A DNA stretch of 7,152 nt from Gammaproteobacteria bacterium (GCA_027001525.1 JALTMR010000130.1:1-7152), one strand, 5' to 3'; counted from the first letter of the stretch, positions 1-6,785 are shown. A program made the numbers and translations. The notes: generated from the sequence alone by a model not told the origin.

Positions 1-486
1 TGATTCGAAAAAGAGCATCTGAGCCACCCCTTCGTTGGCGTAGATCTTCGCCGGCAGCGGCGTGGTGTTGGAAAACTCCAGCGTCACATGCCCTTCCCAC
101 TCGGGCTCCAGCGGCGTGACGTTGACGATGATGCCACAGCGGGCATAGGTGGATTTACCCAGGCACACGGTCAACACACTGCGGGGGATACGAAAAAACT
201 CCACCGTGCGCGCCAGGGCAAATGAGTTGGGAGGAATGATGCAGACATCGGACCTCACATCGACAAAACTGTTGTCATCAAAATTCTTGGGGTCAACAAT
301 TGCCGAGTTGATATTGGTGAAGATCTTGAACTCATCGGAGCAGCGCACATCGTAGCCGTAGCTCGACGTGCCGTAGGAGATGACACGACCTTCAGCACCC
401 TCGCGCACCTGCCCAGGCTCGAAGGGCTCGATCATGCCCTCGTTCTCGGCCATACGGCGAATCCATTTATCCGATTTAATGCTCAT
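1..486 (-). CDS. dcd: dCTP deaminase, 5' part (C-terminus outside window)
   Basis: This enzyme deaminates dCTP to dUTP in the cytoplasm and feeds dTTP synthesis. The visible 162 codons cover most of a protein that is usually about 188-193 residues; the C-terminal tail lies beyond the left edge. Family landmarks are the SYGYDVR segment (residues 42-48), the KSTYAR motif (111-116) and the VTLEF strand (134-138). By alignment with E. coli Dcd (Ser111, Arg115, Glu138) the catalytic residues are Ser112, Arg116 and Glu137, all present. The ATG at 484-486 begins the expected [12 protein letters not shown]-terminus; no good Shine-Dalgarno sequence precedes it. It lies 101 bp downstream of apbC on the same strand, so readthrough from apbC is possible, though the gap could hold its own promoter. 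The assignment is firm. I saw no frameshift. Confidence 0.96.
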   Translation of the reverse strand, partial: MSIKSDKWIRRMAENEGMIEPFEPGQVREGAEGRVISYGTSSYGYDVRCSDEFKIFTNINSAIVDPKNFDDNSFVDVRSDVCIIPPNSFALARTVEFFRIPRSVLTVCLGKSTYARCGIIVNVTPLEPEWEGHVTLEFSNTTPLPAKIYANEGVAQMLFFES

Positions 487-587
487 AGGTTCAAATCACG
501 CAACGATGTGTAAAAGATCGGCCATTTTACTGACTTAGGGGGCGATAGGATAGGCCCAGACGCTTCGCCCCGCGCAAGGTGCCCGCG

Positions 588-1676
588 CTACGTATTCTGA
601 ATCACAATATTGGGGAATTTGGAGCTGTAGTCCTTCGCCTGAAGCGCCAGCTTGGCCGCCACCTTGCGGGCAATCTCGCGATAGGCCCCGGCGATTTTTC
701 CGTCCGGATCGGCCACTACGGTGGGCTTGCCACTGTCGGCATCCTCCCGAATGGTGATATCCAGCGGCAGCGCCCCGAGAAATTCGACATCGTATTCCTG
801 CGCCATTTTCTCACCCCCGCCCGCGCCAAAGATATGCTCCTCATGGCCACAGTTGCTACAGATATGGGTACTCATGTTCTCCACAATACCCAGCACGGGT
901 ACGCTGACTTTTTCAAACATTTTCAAACCTTTGCGGGCATCCAGCAGGGCGATGTCTTGTGGCGTGGTGACGATCACCGAGCCAGAGACGGGAATTTTCT
1001 GCGACAACGTCAGCTGCACATCGCCGGTACCGGGTGGCAGATCGATTACCAGATAGTCCAGCTCATGCCAGTTGGTCTCGCGCAGCAACTGCTCCAGCGC
1101 CTGGGTGACCATCGGCCCGCGCCAAACCATGGGCTGCTCGTCATCGATGAGGTAGCCGATGGACATGGACTGCACACCGTAGTTGACCATGGGCTCCATG
1201 GTCTTGCCGTCTTTCGACTCTGGCTGGCCGCTGAGCCCCATCATGCGCGGCTGACTGGGGCCGTAGATATCGGCATCCAGCAGACCGACCCGCGCCCCCT
1301 CTTTGACCAACGCCAGCGCCAGATTGACCGAGGTGGTCGATTTACCCACACCGCCCTTGCCTGACGCCACGGCAATCACATTCTTGACCCCTTCAAGCAG
1401 GGGCACGCCACGCTGGACCGAGTGAGCAACCACCCGGGTTTCAATCATCACATCCACCACCTCAACACCCGCCAGCGCCTTGACCGCCTGGCGAATGCGC
1501 CCCACCAGTGTTTCGTGATACCCCAGCGCCGGATAGCCCAGCACGATCTTTAGCGTCACCTTGCTGCCATCAATCTCGACATCAGCCACCGCCTTGGCTG
1601 CCACCAGGTTTTGATCTGTATAGGAATCAACCACACCGGCCAATACCTCTTCCACCTGAGCACGAGAAACTGCCAT
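588..1676 (-). CDS. apbC: Mrp/ApbC-family iron-sulfur cluster carrier ATPase
   Basis: A cytoplasmic P-loop ATPase that binds and passes on Fe-S clusters (Mrp/Nbp35/ApbC family). The product is 362 residues from the ATG at 1676. An N-terminal MIP18/DUF59-like domain (about residues 4-80) precedes the NTPase. The NTPase has a deviant Walker A GKGGVGKST (106-114, with signature Lys107 and Lys112), a LLDADIYGPSQP segment (about 132-143) and a Walker B region VIDLPPGTGD ending the strand at Asp212. The CSNC pair (Cys273, Cys276) supplies the cluster-bridging cysteines at the dimer interface. The reading frame extends upstream to a GTG at 1694, but TAGGAG (1685-1690) is spaced 8 nt from the 1676 ATG, and the MAVSR start fits the family, so I chose 1676. 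It is divergent from the chemotaxis-like gene and upstream of dcd. Nothing appears degraded. Confidence 0.96.
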   Translation of the reverse strand: MAVSRAQVEEVLAGVVDSYTDQNLVAAKAVADVEIDGSKVTLKIVLGYPALGYHETLVGRIRQAVKALAGVEVVDVMIETRVVAHSVQRGVPLLEGVKNVIAVASGKGGVGKSTTSVNLALALVKEGARVGLLDADIYGPSQPRMMGLSGQPESKDGKTMEPMVNYGVQSMSIGYLIDDEQPMVWRGPMVTQALEQLLRETNWHELDYLVIDLPPGTGDVQLTLSQKIPVSGSVIVTTPQDIALLDARKGLKMFEKVSVPVLGIVENMSTHICSNCGHEEHIFGAGGGEKMAQEYDVEFLGALPLDITIREDADSGKPTVVADPDGKIAGAYREIARKVAAKLALQAKDYSSKFPNIVIQNT

Positions 1677-1684
1677 CACTCCAT

Positions 1685-1690
1685 CTCCTA
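1685..1690 (-). promoter_or_regulatory. Ribosome binding site of apbC
   Basis: TAGGAG on the minus strand lies 8 nt before the ATG at 1676. It falls inside the longer open frame that starts with GTG at 1694, so it argues for the shorter 362-residue protein. Confidence 0.7.
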
Positions 1691-1728
1691 ACACTGAAAT
1701 TACCGCAAATCTGACACCGGAGGCAGGC

Positions 1729-1757
1729 TATAAAACCACATCGACCACCCCCGGCAA
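1729..1757 (-). promoter_or_regulatory. Candidate sigma-70 promoter of apbC
   Basis: On the minus strand TTGCCG (1752-1757) and TTTATA (1729-1734) are separated by exactly 17 bp and lie about 50 bp before the apbC start. Both boxes are imperfect (TTG and one further base of the -35; AT-rich -10), so this is a reasonable but unproven promoter. Confidence 0.4.
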
Positions 1758-1855
1758 ATAGGGCGACAACAATAGCAGGAAATCGGTGCCGTTTTAATAC
1801 TTGAGCAATTTAATGCGTATTTCTGACCCGTACCGAATACCCGGCAGATCGGGAA

Positions 1856-1886
1856 TTGACACTAAACTTTCCCTCCCAGCTACCGA
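1856..1886 (+). promoter_or_regulatory. Possible promoter of the chemotaxis-like/ODP pair
   Basis: A perfect TTGACA -35 box sits at 1856-1861, about 75 bp before the ATG at 1934. No good -10 follows: the nearest candidate is TACCGA at 1881-1886 with a 19-bp gap. The poor -10 could mean an activator-dependent promoter, a different sigma factor, or a chance -35 match. Confidence 0.3.
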
Positions 1887-1933
1887 ATTAGTGCTTACAA
1901 CATGGAAATTGGACCAGGAACCGTCATCCCATC

Positions 1934-2548
1934 ATGACTAGAAAAGTACAACAGCCCCCCTCATTTGTGGTCGCTGCGACGCTGGCCGGACACCTATACC
2001 GCATGATGCACACCGCCAAGCTCATGCTGCTCAGTACCAGCAACGCCAAAGGTGTTGCCGCTCGCGCGGGTGACAAGGCCCTGGGGTTTCGGCCGATCAC
2101 CGACTTCATCGCCGAAATGGCCAACGACACCATCCACTTCGCCACCAAGATCAACCAGCTTGCGCTGACCGTTTCGCGCACCTCGGTGGCATCGGTGCGC
2201 GCAGAGGACGGTGCACAGCGTTTTGCCGCGGCTCAGGAGCAGCTCTCCAACACCGAGCAGACGGGCTTCATCGACCACCTGATCGAGGACGCCAGCGGCG
2301 AGCAAAAAAGAATGCGGGCCGAGATCACAGACATCATGTCGCAGCTGGGGCTGCAGCTGGACGAGATTCACCAGCGCGTGCGTGGCTCCACCATCGTCGT
2401 CAGCACCTCCCGCACTGAGGCTGCCCGCGCTGGCGAATTTGAACACTACCTCAACTCCATTGCCGACAGCGTCGAGCTGGCCGCCGGAGAGCTACAGCGG
2501 GAGATTACCGAGTGCAGGAAGCTTATCGACAAACTGAATTCAAACTGA
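1934..2548 (+). CDS. Soluble MCP-tip-like helical protein with internal duplication
   Basis: A 204-residue, mostly helical protein with no signal peptide or convincing membrane segment, so probably cytoplasmic. Residues 37-63 follow the hairpin-tip pattern of methyl-accepting chemotaxis proteins: an Asn-Ala start, AARAG at 42-46, an acidic residue, Gly51-Phe52, then a hydrophobic run ending Met-Ala. A second copy occurs at 157-180, with EAARAGE (162-168) followed by SIADSV (175-180), like the VVADEV of chemotaxis receptors. Both copies are preceded by Ser-Thr-Ser. Between them lies a charged helical linker (about 85-150). No ligand-binding domain, HAMP or full-length signalling coiled coil is present. 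The start has only a distant AGGA (13-14 nt upstream). The stop is 13 bp before the ODP-like gene, implying one transcript and a joint role. The exact function is unknown; a degenerate adaptor or receptor relaying the neighbour's state is an inference. Confidence 0.8.
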   Translation: MTRKVQQPPSFVVAATLAGHLYRMMHTAKLMLLSTSNAKGVAARAGDKALGFRPITDFIAEMANDTIHFATKINQLALTVSRTSVASVRAEDGAQRFAAAQEQLSNTEQTGFIDHLIEDASGEQKRMRAEITDIMSQLGLQLDEIHQRVRGSTIVVSTSRTEAARAGEFEHYLNSIADSVELAAGELQREITECRKLIDKLNSN

Positions 2549-2561
2549 GTATGGACACACT

Positions 2562-3293
2562 ATGAAAGCCACCAACCTCTACAACAAACGCCACCGCTGG
2601 GTCACCTTCGGCCGCGACCCGAAAAAAGCCAGCGGCATTATCGACACCAACCAGTACATCATTATCGATGGCGACCGCACCCTGCTGATGGACCCCGGCG
2701 GCATCGAAATCTTCTCGGCCATGCTCGCCTCGGTGCTGCGGCTGTGCAAGCTGGAGACGGTGACGGATATCTTCGCCTCGCACCAGGACCCGGACATCAT
2801 CTCCTCGCTGGGGTTGTGGGACCAGGCGGTTCCCAACTCCCGCCTCCACGCCCCCTGGTTATGGGAGAGCTTTCTGCGCCACTTCGGCCTCAACAATATC
2901 GAATACGTCGGCATTCCGGACGAAGGCAGCACGCTGGCACTGGACAGCATCGAGGTGCAGTTCATCCCCGCGCACTACCTCCACGCCTCAGGCAACTACC
3001 ACGTCTACGACCCCGAGGCGCGGATCCTGATGAGTGGCGACGTGGGCGCGGCACTGGAGCCCGATGGCGCCCCCATGTTTGTCGACAACTTCGACGAACA
3101 CATCCCCAAAATGAAGCTGTTTCACCAGCGCTGGATGCCCTCGAACCGGGCCAAAAACGACTGGATCAGACGCGTCCGCGCACTGGATATCGACATCATG
3201 GCCCCCCAGCACGGGCGCATCTTCCAGGGCGACGACGTAAAGCGCTTCCTCGACTGGTTCGAGGCACTCGATGTAGGCGTCGCCATCGCTTAA
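2562..3293 (+). CDS. ODP-type diiron metallo-beta-lactamase-fold protein (probable O2/redox sensor)
   Basis: A 243-residue single-domain protein resembling the diiron domain of flavodiiron proteins, without the flavodoxin domain. The N-terminus has the family's short strands and a MDPGG turn (43-47). Metal-ligand candidates appear in the expected order: HQDPD (His74, Asp76, Asp78), His138 in PAHYLH, Asp160 in SGD, and His217 in APQHGRI. The second acidic ligand is Asp instead of the Glu common in flavodiiron proteins, and the residue after Asp78 is Ile where many relatives have His. These features fit the ODP group, whose Treponema denticola member binds iron and oxygen and serves chemotaxis. 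The product probably senses O2 or redox state rather than hydrolysing a substrate. It starts 13 bp after the MCP-like gene with a weak ribosome site, suggesting translational coupling. A catalytic hydrolase or NO/O2 reductase cannot be excluded. Confidence 0.87.
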   Translation: MKATNLYNKRHRWVTFGRDPKKASGIIDTNQYIIIDGDRTLLMDPGGIEIFSAMLASVLRLCKLETVTDIFASHQDPDIISSLGLWDQAVPNSRLHAPWLWESFLRHFGLNNIEYVGIPDEGSTLALDSIEVQFIPAHYLHASGNYHVYDPEARILMSGDVGAALEPDGAPMFVDNFDEHIPKMKLFHQRWMPSNRAKNDWIRRVRALDIDIMAPQHGRIFQGDDVKRFLDWFEALDVGVAIA

Positions 3294-3310
3294 CGCACTG
3301 AAAAATCAAC

Positions 3311-3326
3311 AAACAGCAGGCTGTTT
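3311..3326 (+). terminator. Possible terminator after the ODP gene
   Basis: AAACAGCAGGCTGTTT forms a 6-bp stem with a CAGG loop, 18 bp after the ODP stop. It is preceded by an A-rich run and followed by ATATT. The stem is short and not very GC-rich, so termination strength is doubtful. Confidence 0.4.
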
Positions 3327-3454
3327 ATATTCCCCAGAAGAGACGAAAGGTTATACCAGTAAAACAGAGGTAAAACGAAACCCAGAACACCCCACACTGG
3401 ATCAAGAAGCTTCGAAAAGGCGGTTTCATCACTAACGCCGCCGCTACGTAACCT

Positions 3455-3475
3455 GCCCCCCGAGGGGGGGGGGAG
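3455..3475. repeat. Poly-C/poly-G palindrome
   Basis: Six C (3456-3461), GA, then a run of ten G (3464-3473), flanked by TG and AG. It can fold as a C6/G6 hairpin with a minimal loop. It resembles the GC-rich palindromes found between genes in many proteobacteria, but no second copy is visible here. The G10 run is prone to slippage, so its length may vary between cells or be misread. Confidence 0.5.
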
Positions 3476-3518
3476 CAAAAGCATGTCGTTAAACAGGATC
3501 GTGACCAGCTAGGATTTC

Positions 3519-3644
3519 ATATGGGCACCTCTATATAATTCTGAGTGCTACAGATTGAATCCCAAATTCGTTACATCCAGGCGCAAATTTAGCGGATTTG
3601 AGGTTTAAGATGTGCTCTTAATAGGTTAATAGAGGTGCCCATAT
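3519..3644. mobile_element. MITE-like element, 118 bp, with 4-bp ATAT flanking repeats
   Basis: GGGCACCTCTAT at 3523-3534 is matched exactly by ATAGAGGTGCCC at 3629-3640, giving 12-bp terminal inverted repeats around a 118-bp core. ATAT directly precedes the left end (3519-3522) and directly follows the right end (3641-3644), consistent with a target duplication. The flanks also extend the inverted repeat to 17 bp (3518-3534 and 3629-3645), so the true ends and duplication length are ambiguous. The interior is AT-rich and encodes nothing. Small size, perfect ends and no transposase fit a miniature element mobilised in trans. I cannot assign the parent insertion-sequence family. Confidence 0.6.
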
Positions 3645-3673
3645 GTACATTGGGGTGGGATCTTGCACACTAC

Positions 3674-3692
3674 CCCCCGGCTTTGCCGGGGG
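3674..3692. terminator. Strong GC hairpin downstream of ankyrin gene
   Basis: CCCCCGGC (3674-3681) and GCCGGGGG (3685-3692) form a perfect 8-bp stem with a TTT loop, 29 bp beyond the ankyrin stop. The plus-strand side continues ATATTTAAA. The minus-strand side, which would serve the ankyrin gene, is not followed by a T-run, so it is either an imperfect terminator or an mRNA-stabilising stem. Confidence 0.45.
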
Positions 3693-3721
3693 ATATTTAA
3701 ACTATTTCTGCAACAGTCTAT

Positions 3722-4279
3722 TTATTCCCTCTTAGCGTTCTTCAGCAGTCTCTTTATTTCTTCTTTGCGGGCCATCGAAAGCGCCGTTCGTCCTCCCATT
3801 TTACTTTTCACGCTCACGTCAGCGCCCTTTGCCAATAGAGCCTTCACTATCTCAATACGACCTACCTTGGTGGCAAGCATTAGAGCAGTCTCGCCCCCCA
3901 TCTTATCCCGAACATTCACATCGGCGCCCGCCTCCAGAAGGGCCTTAACTATCTCAGCATTGCCAGACACGGATGCATACATCAGGGCGGTCATGTTGAT
4001 CGCGTTCCGCGCATTCACATCAGCACCCTTTGCCAGGAGAGTCTTTACTATCTCGGTACGCCCCCCTTTGGAGGCTTTCATCAGTGCGGTGTCGCCGTTT
4101 CTCTCCCGCGCATTCACATCGATACCCTTTGCCAGGAGTTCGTTTACAGCCTTCAGGTTCCCTCTTTCGCTCGCCGCGAGAAAGCGGCTGACGGAGGGTG
4201 CTGCCTCGAGGGTTTCAAGGCCAACAGATAGAGCAAGCAACAGCACGATCAAAGCGGGATAGACAGACTTCATTTTCAT
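3722..4279 (-). CDS. Exported ankyrin-repeat protein
   Basis: A 185-residue protein from the ATG at 4277-4279. The frame is open further upstream (ATG at 4321), but AGGAGG lies 6 nt before 4279, and that start gives a typical signal peptide: MKMK, a hydrophobic core (residues 8-20) and a likely cleavage after Ala-rich residues 26-27. So the protein is probably periplasmic or secreted. Ankyrin repeats follow: a degenerate cap (31-60), full units at 61-93, 94-126 and 127-160, each with the TALM...A...G...IVK.LL..GADV pattern, and a short closing unit (161-182). Ankyrin repeats bind partner proteins; no enzymatic domain is present and the partner is unknown. The gene seems less GC-rich than apbC or metG and stands alone on its strand between hairpin-rich gaps, suggesting acquisition. 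Its function cannot be deduced from sequence. Confidence 0.88.
   Translation of the reverse strand: MKMKSVYPALIVLLLALSVGLETLEAAPSVSRFLAASERGNLKAVNELLAKGIDVNARERNGDTALMKASKGGRTEIVKTLLAKGADVNARNAINMTALMYASVSGNAEIVKALLEAGADVNVRDKMGGETALMLATKVGRIEIVKALLAKGADVSVKSKMGGRTALSMARKEEIKRLLKNAKRE
3800..4189 (-). repeat. Ankyrin-coding tandem repeats (~99-102 bp units)
   Basis: Codons 31-160 of the ankyrin gene form four successive units with clear DNA similarity, for example CCTTTGCCA...ACTATCTC blocks recurring near 3828 and 4027. The last full unit and the closing unit both begin KMGG, one residue longer than the others, suggesting a recent duplication of that boundary. Confidence 0.65.
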
Positions 4280-4285
4280 ATTGTT

Positions 4286-4291
4286 CCTCCT
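4286..4291 (-). promoter_or_regulatory. Ribosome binding site of ankyrin gene
   Basis: A perfect AGGAGG on the minus strand, 6 nt before the ATG at 4279. It decides the start in favour of the signal-peptide form over the in-frame ATG at 4321. Confidence 0.8.
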
Positions 4292-4593
4292 AATTGTTTT
4301 AAGTCCACTGGTCACACTCATGGTGATGAAAAATTCACAGAGGTGTACGGAGCAGCAGGGATAGAGGCCGGTCGGTATTCTAAAGGGGACCGCGATCCCC
4401 TAATTTACCCGCAACCGCCCCCCGCCCATGATGGCTGGCGAGCCAAAAGGCTGCAGCACACCTGACGCTCCGCGCGTTATCATTATTGAGCGTACACACC
4501 CGTTCAGAGAGCCACGATGGAAACCCCACAGATCTGAAAGCGGCACTCGGCGGCTGAGTACGGTATATATTTTTACCGAGTTAATATGGAAAA

Positions 4594-4614
4594 GGGAACC
4601 GTTTCGTGGTTCCC
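4594..4614. promoter_or_regulatory. Dyad at metG promoter; possible minus-strand terminator
   Basis: GGGAACC (4594-4600) and GGTTCCC (4608-4614) form a 7-bp inverted repeat with a 7-nt spacer. It overlaps the expected -35 position of metG, so it could be an operator. Read on the minus strand, the stem is followed by TTTTCC, which resembles a weak intrinsic terminator that would block transcription away from metG. Confidence 0.4.
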
Positions 4615-4626
4615 CTTCACGTCAGT

Positions 4627-4632
4627 TATAAT
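4627..4632 (+). promoter_or_regulatory. -10 box of metG promoter
   Basis: A perfect TATAAT, 42 bp before the metG ATG, would start transcription near 4639 and give a leader of about 35 nt. The -35 is weak: the best candidate is TTCGTG at 4603-4608, 18 bp away and within the neighbouring dyad. Confidence 0.55.
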
Positions 4633-4673
4633 CCCCCGCTCTCTTTTATCCAGCTCACAGACAGCGGATCACG

Positions 4674-6749
4674 ATGACAGACCAAACTCGCAAAATCCTC
4701 GTTACCAGCGCCCTGCCCTACGCCAACGGGGCCATCCACCTGGGCCACCTGGTGGAATACATCCAGACCGACATCTGGGTGCGCTTCCAGAAAATGGCCG
4801 GTCATCAATGCCACTACGTCTGTGCCGATGACACCCACGGCACCCCCATCATGTTGCGTGCCCAGGCGGAGGGAATCACCCCGGAGCAGCTGATTGAGCG
4901 GGTTCACGGCGAGCATCTGGCCGACTTTACCGACTTCAACATCGCTTTTGACAACTACTACTCCACCAACTCGAAAGAGAACGAAACGCTGGCCCAAAGC
5001 ATCTACTGCAGCCTGCGTGACAAGGGGTTGATCGAGACCCGCACCATCGAGCAACTGTTTGACCCCGAAAAAGAGATGTTTCTGCCCGACCGCTTCGTCA
5101 AGGGCAGCTGCCCGAAATGCAAGATGGAGGATCAGTACGGCGACTCCTGCGAATGCTGCGGTGCCACCTACAACCCGGCGGAGCTGATCAATCCCTACTC
5201 GGCGGTCTCCGGGGCCACGCCGGTTTTGAAAGACTCCGAACACTACTTCTTCAAACTGGGCGAGTGCGAGGCCTTTCTGAAAGACTGGCTGCTGGAACAA
5301 GGCGACAATAATCCGCTCCAAACAGAGGCCACCAACAAAATTTCCGAATGGTTTGAGTCGGGTCTGCGCGACTGGGACATCTCCCGCGATGCGCCCTATT
5401 TCGGCTTTGAGATTCCCGATGCACCGGGCAAATATTTCTACGTCTGGCTCGATGCGCCCATTGGCTACATGGCCAGCTTCAAAAACCTGTGCCAGAGAGA
5501 GGGCATCGATTTCGACAGTTACTGGCAGCCCGGCTCTGACGCCGAGGTCTACCACTTCATCGGCAAAGACATTCTCTATTTTCACGCCCTGTTCTGGCCG
5601 GCGACGCTGCACTTCTCCGGTCACCGCACGCCGAGCAAGATTTTCGTCCACGGCTTTCTGACCGTGAACGGGCAGAAGATGTCCAAATCCCGTGGCACCT
5701 TCATCATGGCGCGCACCTACCTCAAACACCTTAACCCGGAGTTCCTGCGTTACTACTTCGCGGCCAAGCTCAATGACCGCATTGAAGATATCGACCTCAA
5801 CCTGGAGGACTTCGTCCAGCGGGTAAACTCTGATCTGGTGGGCAAATATGTCAATATCGCCTCGCGCTGTGCCAACTTCATCACCAAGCGTTTTGAGGGA
5901 AAACTGAGCAGCGAGCTCGACGAGGCCGGGCAGGCCGTCATCGACACCCTTCAGAGCCGCGCCGCCCACATCGCTGAGCGCTACGAGAAGCGCCAGTACT
6001 CCGAGGCAATGCGCGAGATTATGCGCCTGGCCGATATCGCCAACCAGTACATCGACGACAAAGCCCCCTGGGTGATCGCCAAAGAGGCGAGCAAAGCCAA
6101 CGAGCTGCAACAGATCTGCAGCACCGGCATCAACGCCTTTCGCCTGCTGACGCTCTATTTGAAACCCATTCTGCCCGAGCTGGCCGAGCAGGTTGAGCGC
6201 TATCTCAATATCGCGCCATTGACCTGGGTCAATGCTCACACGCAGCTTGGCGACCACACTGTCAACAAATACAAGCACCTGATCAAACGCATCGATCCGA
6301 AGCAGATCGAAGCGATGCTGGCAGACAGCGCCGAAGACCTGAAACAACAGCCCCACTCGCCAGCCCGCCACGGCGAGTCCCAACAAAACAAAGAAGACAA
6401 AATGACCGATGCCAGCAATGACCACATTGAGTTTGATGATTTTGCCAAGGTAGACTTGCGTATCGCCAGGATCGTAAAAGCCGACCATGTGGAAGGGGCC
6501 GACAAGCTTCTCCGGCTCACCCTCGATATTGGCGAAGAGCACACCCGCAATGTGTTCGCCGGCATCAAATCGGCCTACTCACCCGAGGCACTGGAGGGCA
6601 AACTCACCGTCATGGTAGCCAACCTCAAACCCCGCAAAATGCGCTTTGGTCTTTCGGAAGGCATGGTGCTGGCCGCTGGCCCCGGGGGTAAGGATTTATG
6701 GATTCTGGAACCCCACGAAGGGGCACAGCCCGGCATGAAGGTGAAATAA
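4674..6749 (+). CDS. metG: Methionyl-tRNA synthetase
   Basis: Charges tRNA-Met and initiator tRNA with methionine in the cytoplasm. The 691 residues match the long bacterial form (E. coli 677). In order: class I HIGH-type motif HLGH (22-25) after ALPYANG; zinc knuckle with Cys146, Cys149, Cys159 and Cys162; methionine-pocket residues Tyr16, Trp258 and His304; KMSKS at 335-339; anticodon-binding helical domain with Asn394, Arg398 and Trp466, equivalent to E. coli Asn391, Arg395 and Trp461; a charged, Gln-rich linker (about 550-580); and a C-terminal EMAP/tRNA-binding OB-fold (about 587-691) used for dimerisation and tRNA binding. Start ATG at 4674 has only a weak AGCGGA site. A TATAAT lies 42 bp upstream. 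It is divergent from the ankyrin gene and precedes rnfA by 235 bp. The gene is intact. Confidence 0.98.
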   Translation: MTDQTRKILVTSALPYANGAIHLGHLVEYIQTDIWVRFQKMAGHQCHYVCADDTHGTPIMLRAQAEGITPEQLIERVHGEHLADFTDFNIAFDNYYSTNSKENETLAQSIYCSLRDKGLIETRTIEQLFDPEKEMFLPDRFVKGSCPKCKMEDQYGDSCECCGATYNPAELINPYSAVSGATPVLKDSEHYFFKLGECEAFLKDWLLEQGDNNPLQTEATNKISEWFESGLRDWDISRDAPYFGFEIPDAPGKYFYVWLDAPIGYMASFKNLCQREGIDFDSYWQPGSDAEVYHFIGKDILYFHALFWPATLHFSGHRTPSKIFVHGFLTVNGQKMSKSRGTFIMARTYLKHLNPEFLRYYFAAKLNDRIEDIDLNLEDFVQRVNSDLVGKYVNIASRCANFITKRFEGKLSSELDEAGQAVIDTLQSRAAHIAERYEKRQYSEAMREIMRLADIANQYIDDKAPWVIAKEASKANELQQICSTGINAFRLLTLYLKPILPELAEQVERYLNIAPLTWVNAHTQLGDHTVNKYKHLIKRIDPKQIEAMLADSAEDLKQQPHSPARHGESQQNKEDKMTDASNDHIEFDDFAKVDLRIARIVKADHVEGADKLLRLTLDIGEEHTRNVFAGIKSAYSPEALEGKLTVMVANLKPRKMRFGLSEGMVLAAGPGGKDLWILEPHEGAQPGMKVK

Positions 6750-6761
6750 CAACGCGCGATC

Positions 6762-6785
6762 AAGGGGGATGAGCAGGGCCCCTTT
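6762..6785 (+). terminator. Possible weak terminator after metG
   Basis: AAGGGG (6762-6767) can pair with CCCCTT (6779-6784) across an 11-nt loop, 12 bp after the metG stop, followed by TCATAT. The short T-tract makes it a weak candidate. Confidence 0.35.

Larger units (their letters stand above)
3294..3721. other. 428-bp non-coding stretch between ODP gene and ankyrin gene
   Basis: I find no credible gene here; the open frame over 3290-3484 on the minus strand is a translation of the poly-C/G palindrome region. The stretch contains a terminator-like hairpin just after the ODP gene, a poly-C/poly-G palindrome, a MITE-like element and a GC-rich hairpin before the ankyrin stop. It is clearly more AT-rich and repeat-laden than its neighbours, as expected of accessory DNA. 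Confidence 0.7.
4280..4673. other. 394-bp divergent intergenic region, ankyrin gene / metG
   Basis: No convincing gene is visible; a 67-codon plus-strand frame at 4428-4631 has no recognisable content. The region holds the ankyrin leader, a small AGGGGA/TCCCCT dyad (4384-4389 and 4396-4401), a CGGTA/TACCG dyad (4561-4565 and 4574-4578), a stronger dyad at 4594-4614, and the metG promoter. No tRNA or other known RNA gene was recognised. Confidence 0.6.

Noticed and set aside
539..571. GGGGCGA/TCGCCCC pairing between apbC and dcd as a terminator
   Set aside because: The loop is 19 nt and no T-run follows on the minus strand, so termination is not supported; dcd may be read through from apbC.
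579..1364. A 261-codon open frame on the plus strand opposite apbC
   Set aside because: Antisense to the conserved apbC; the His/Gln/Arg-rich translation resembles no protein family and has no ribosome site.
2744..3301. A 185-codon plus-strand frame inside the ODP gene
   Set aside because: Out-of-frame overlap with an intact conserved gene; Pro/Arg-rich translation typical of frame shadows.
3290..3484. A 64-codon minus-strand frame with a Pro/Gly-rich start
   Set aside because: Its start is a translation of the poly-C/poly-G palindrome and it ends beside the ODP stop; no conserved content.
3294..3721. Possible CRISPR array or tRNA in the hairpin-rich gap
   Set aside because: No regularly spaced direct repeats and no cloverleaf, T-loop or CCA pattern could be found.
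4428..4631. A 67-codon plus-strand frame between the ankyrin gene and metG
   Set aside because: No domain, no ribosome site, and it runs into the metG promoter dyad and -10 box.
4626..6542. A 638-codon open frame on the minus strand opposite metG
   Set aside because: It is an exact antisense shadow of metG, whose protein carries every catalytic motif. Long antisense frames arise from GC-rich codon bias. The translation has no recognisable domain and is rich in Val, Gly and Leu as expected of a shadow.
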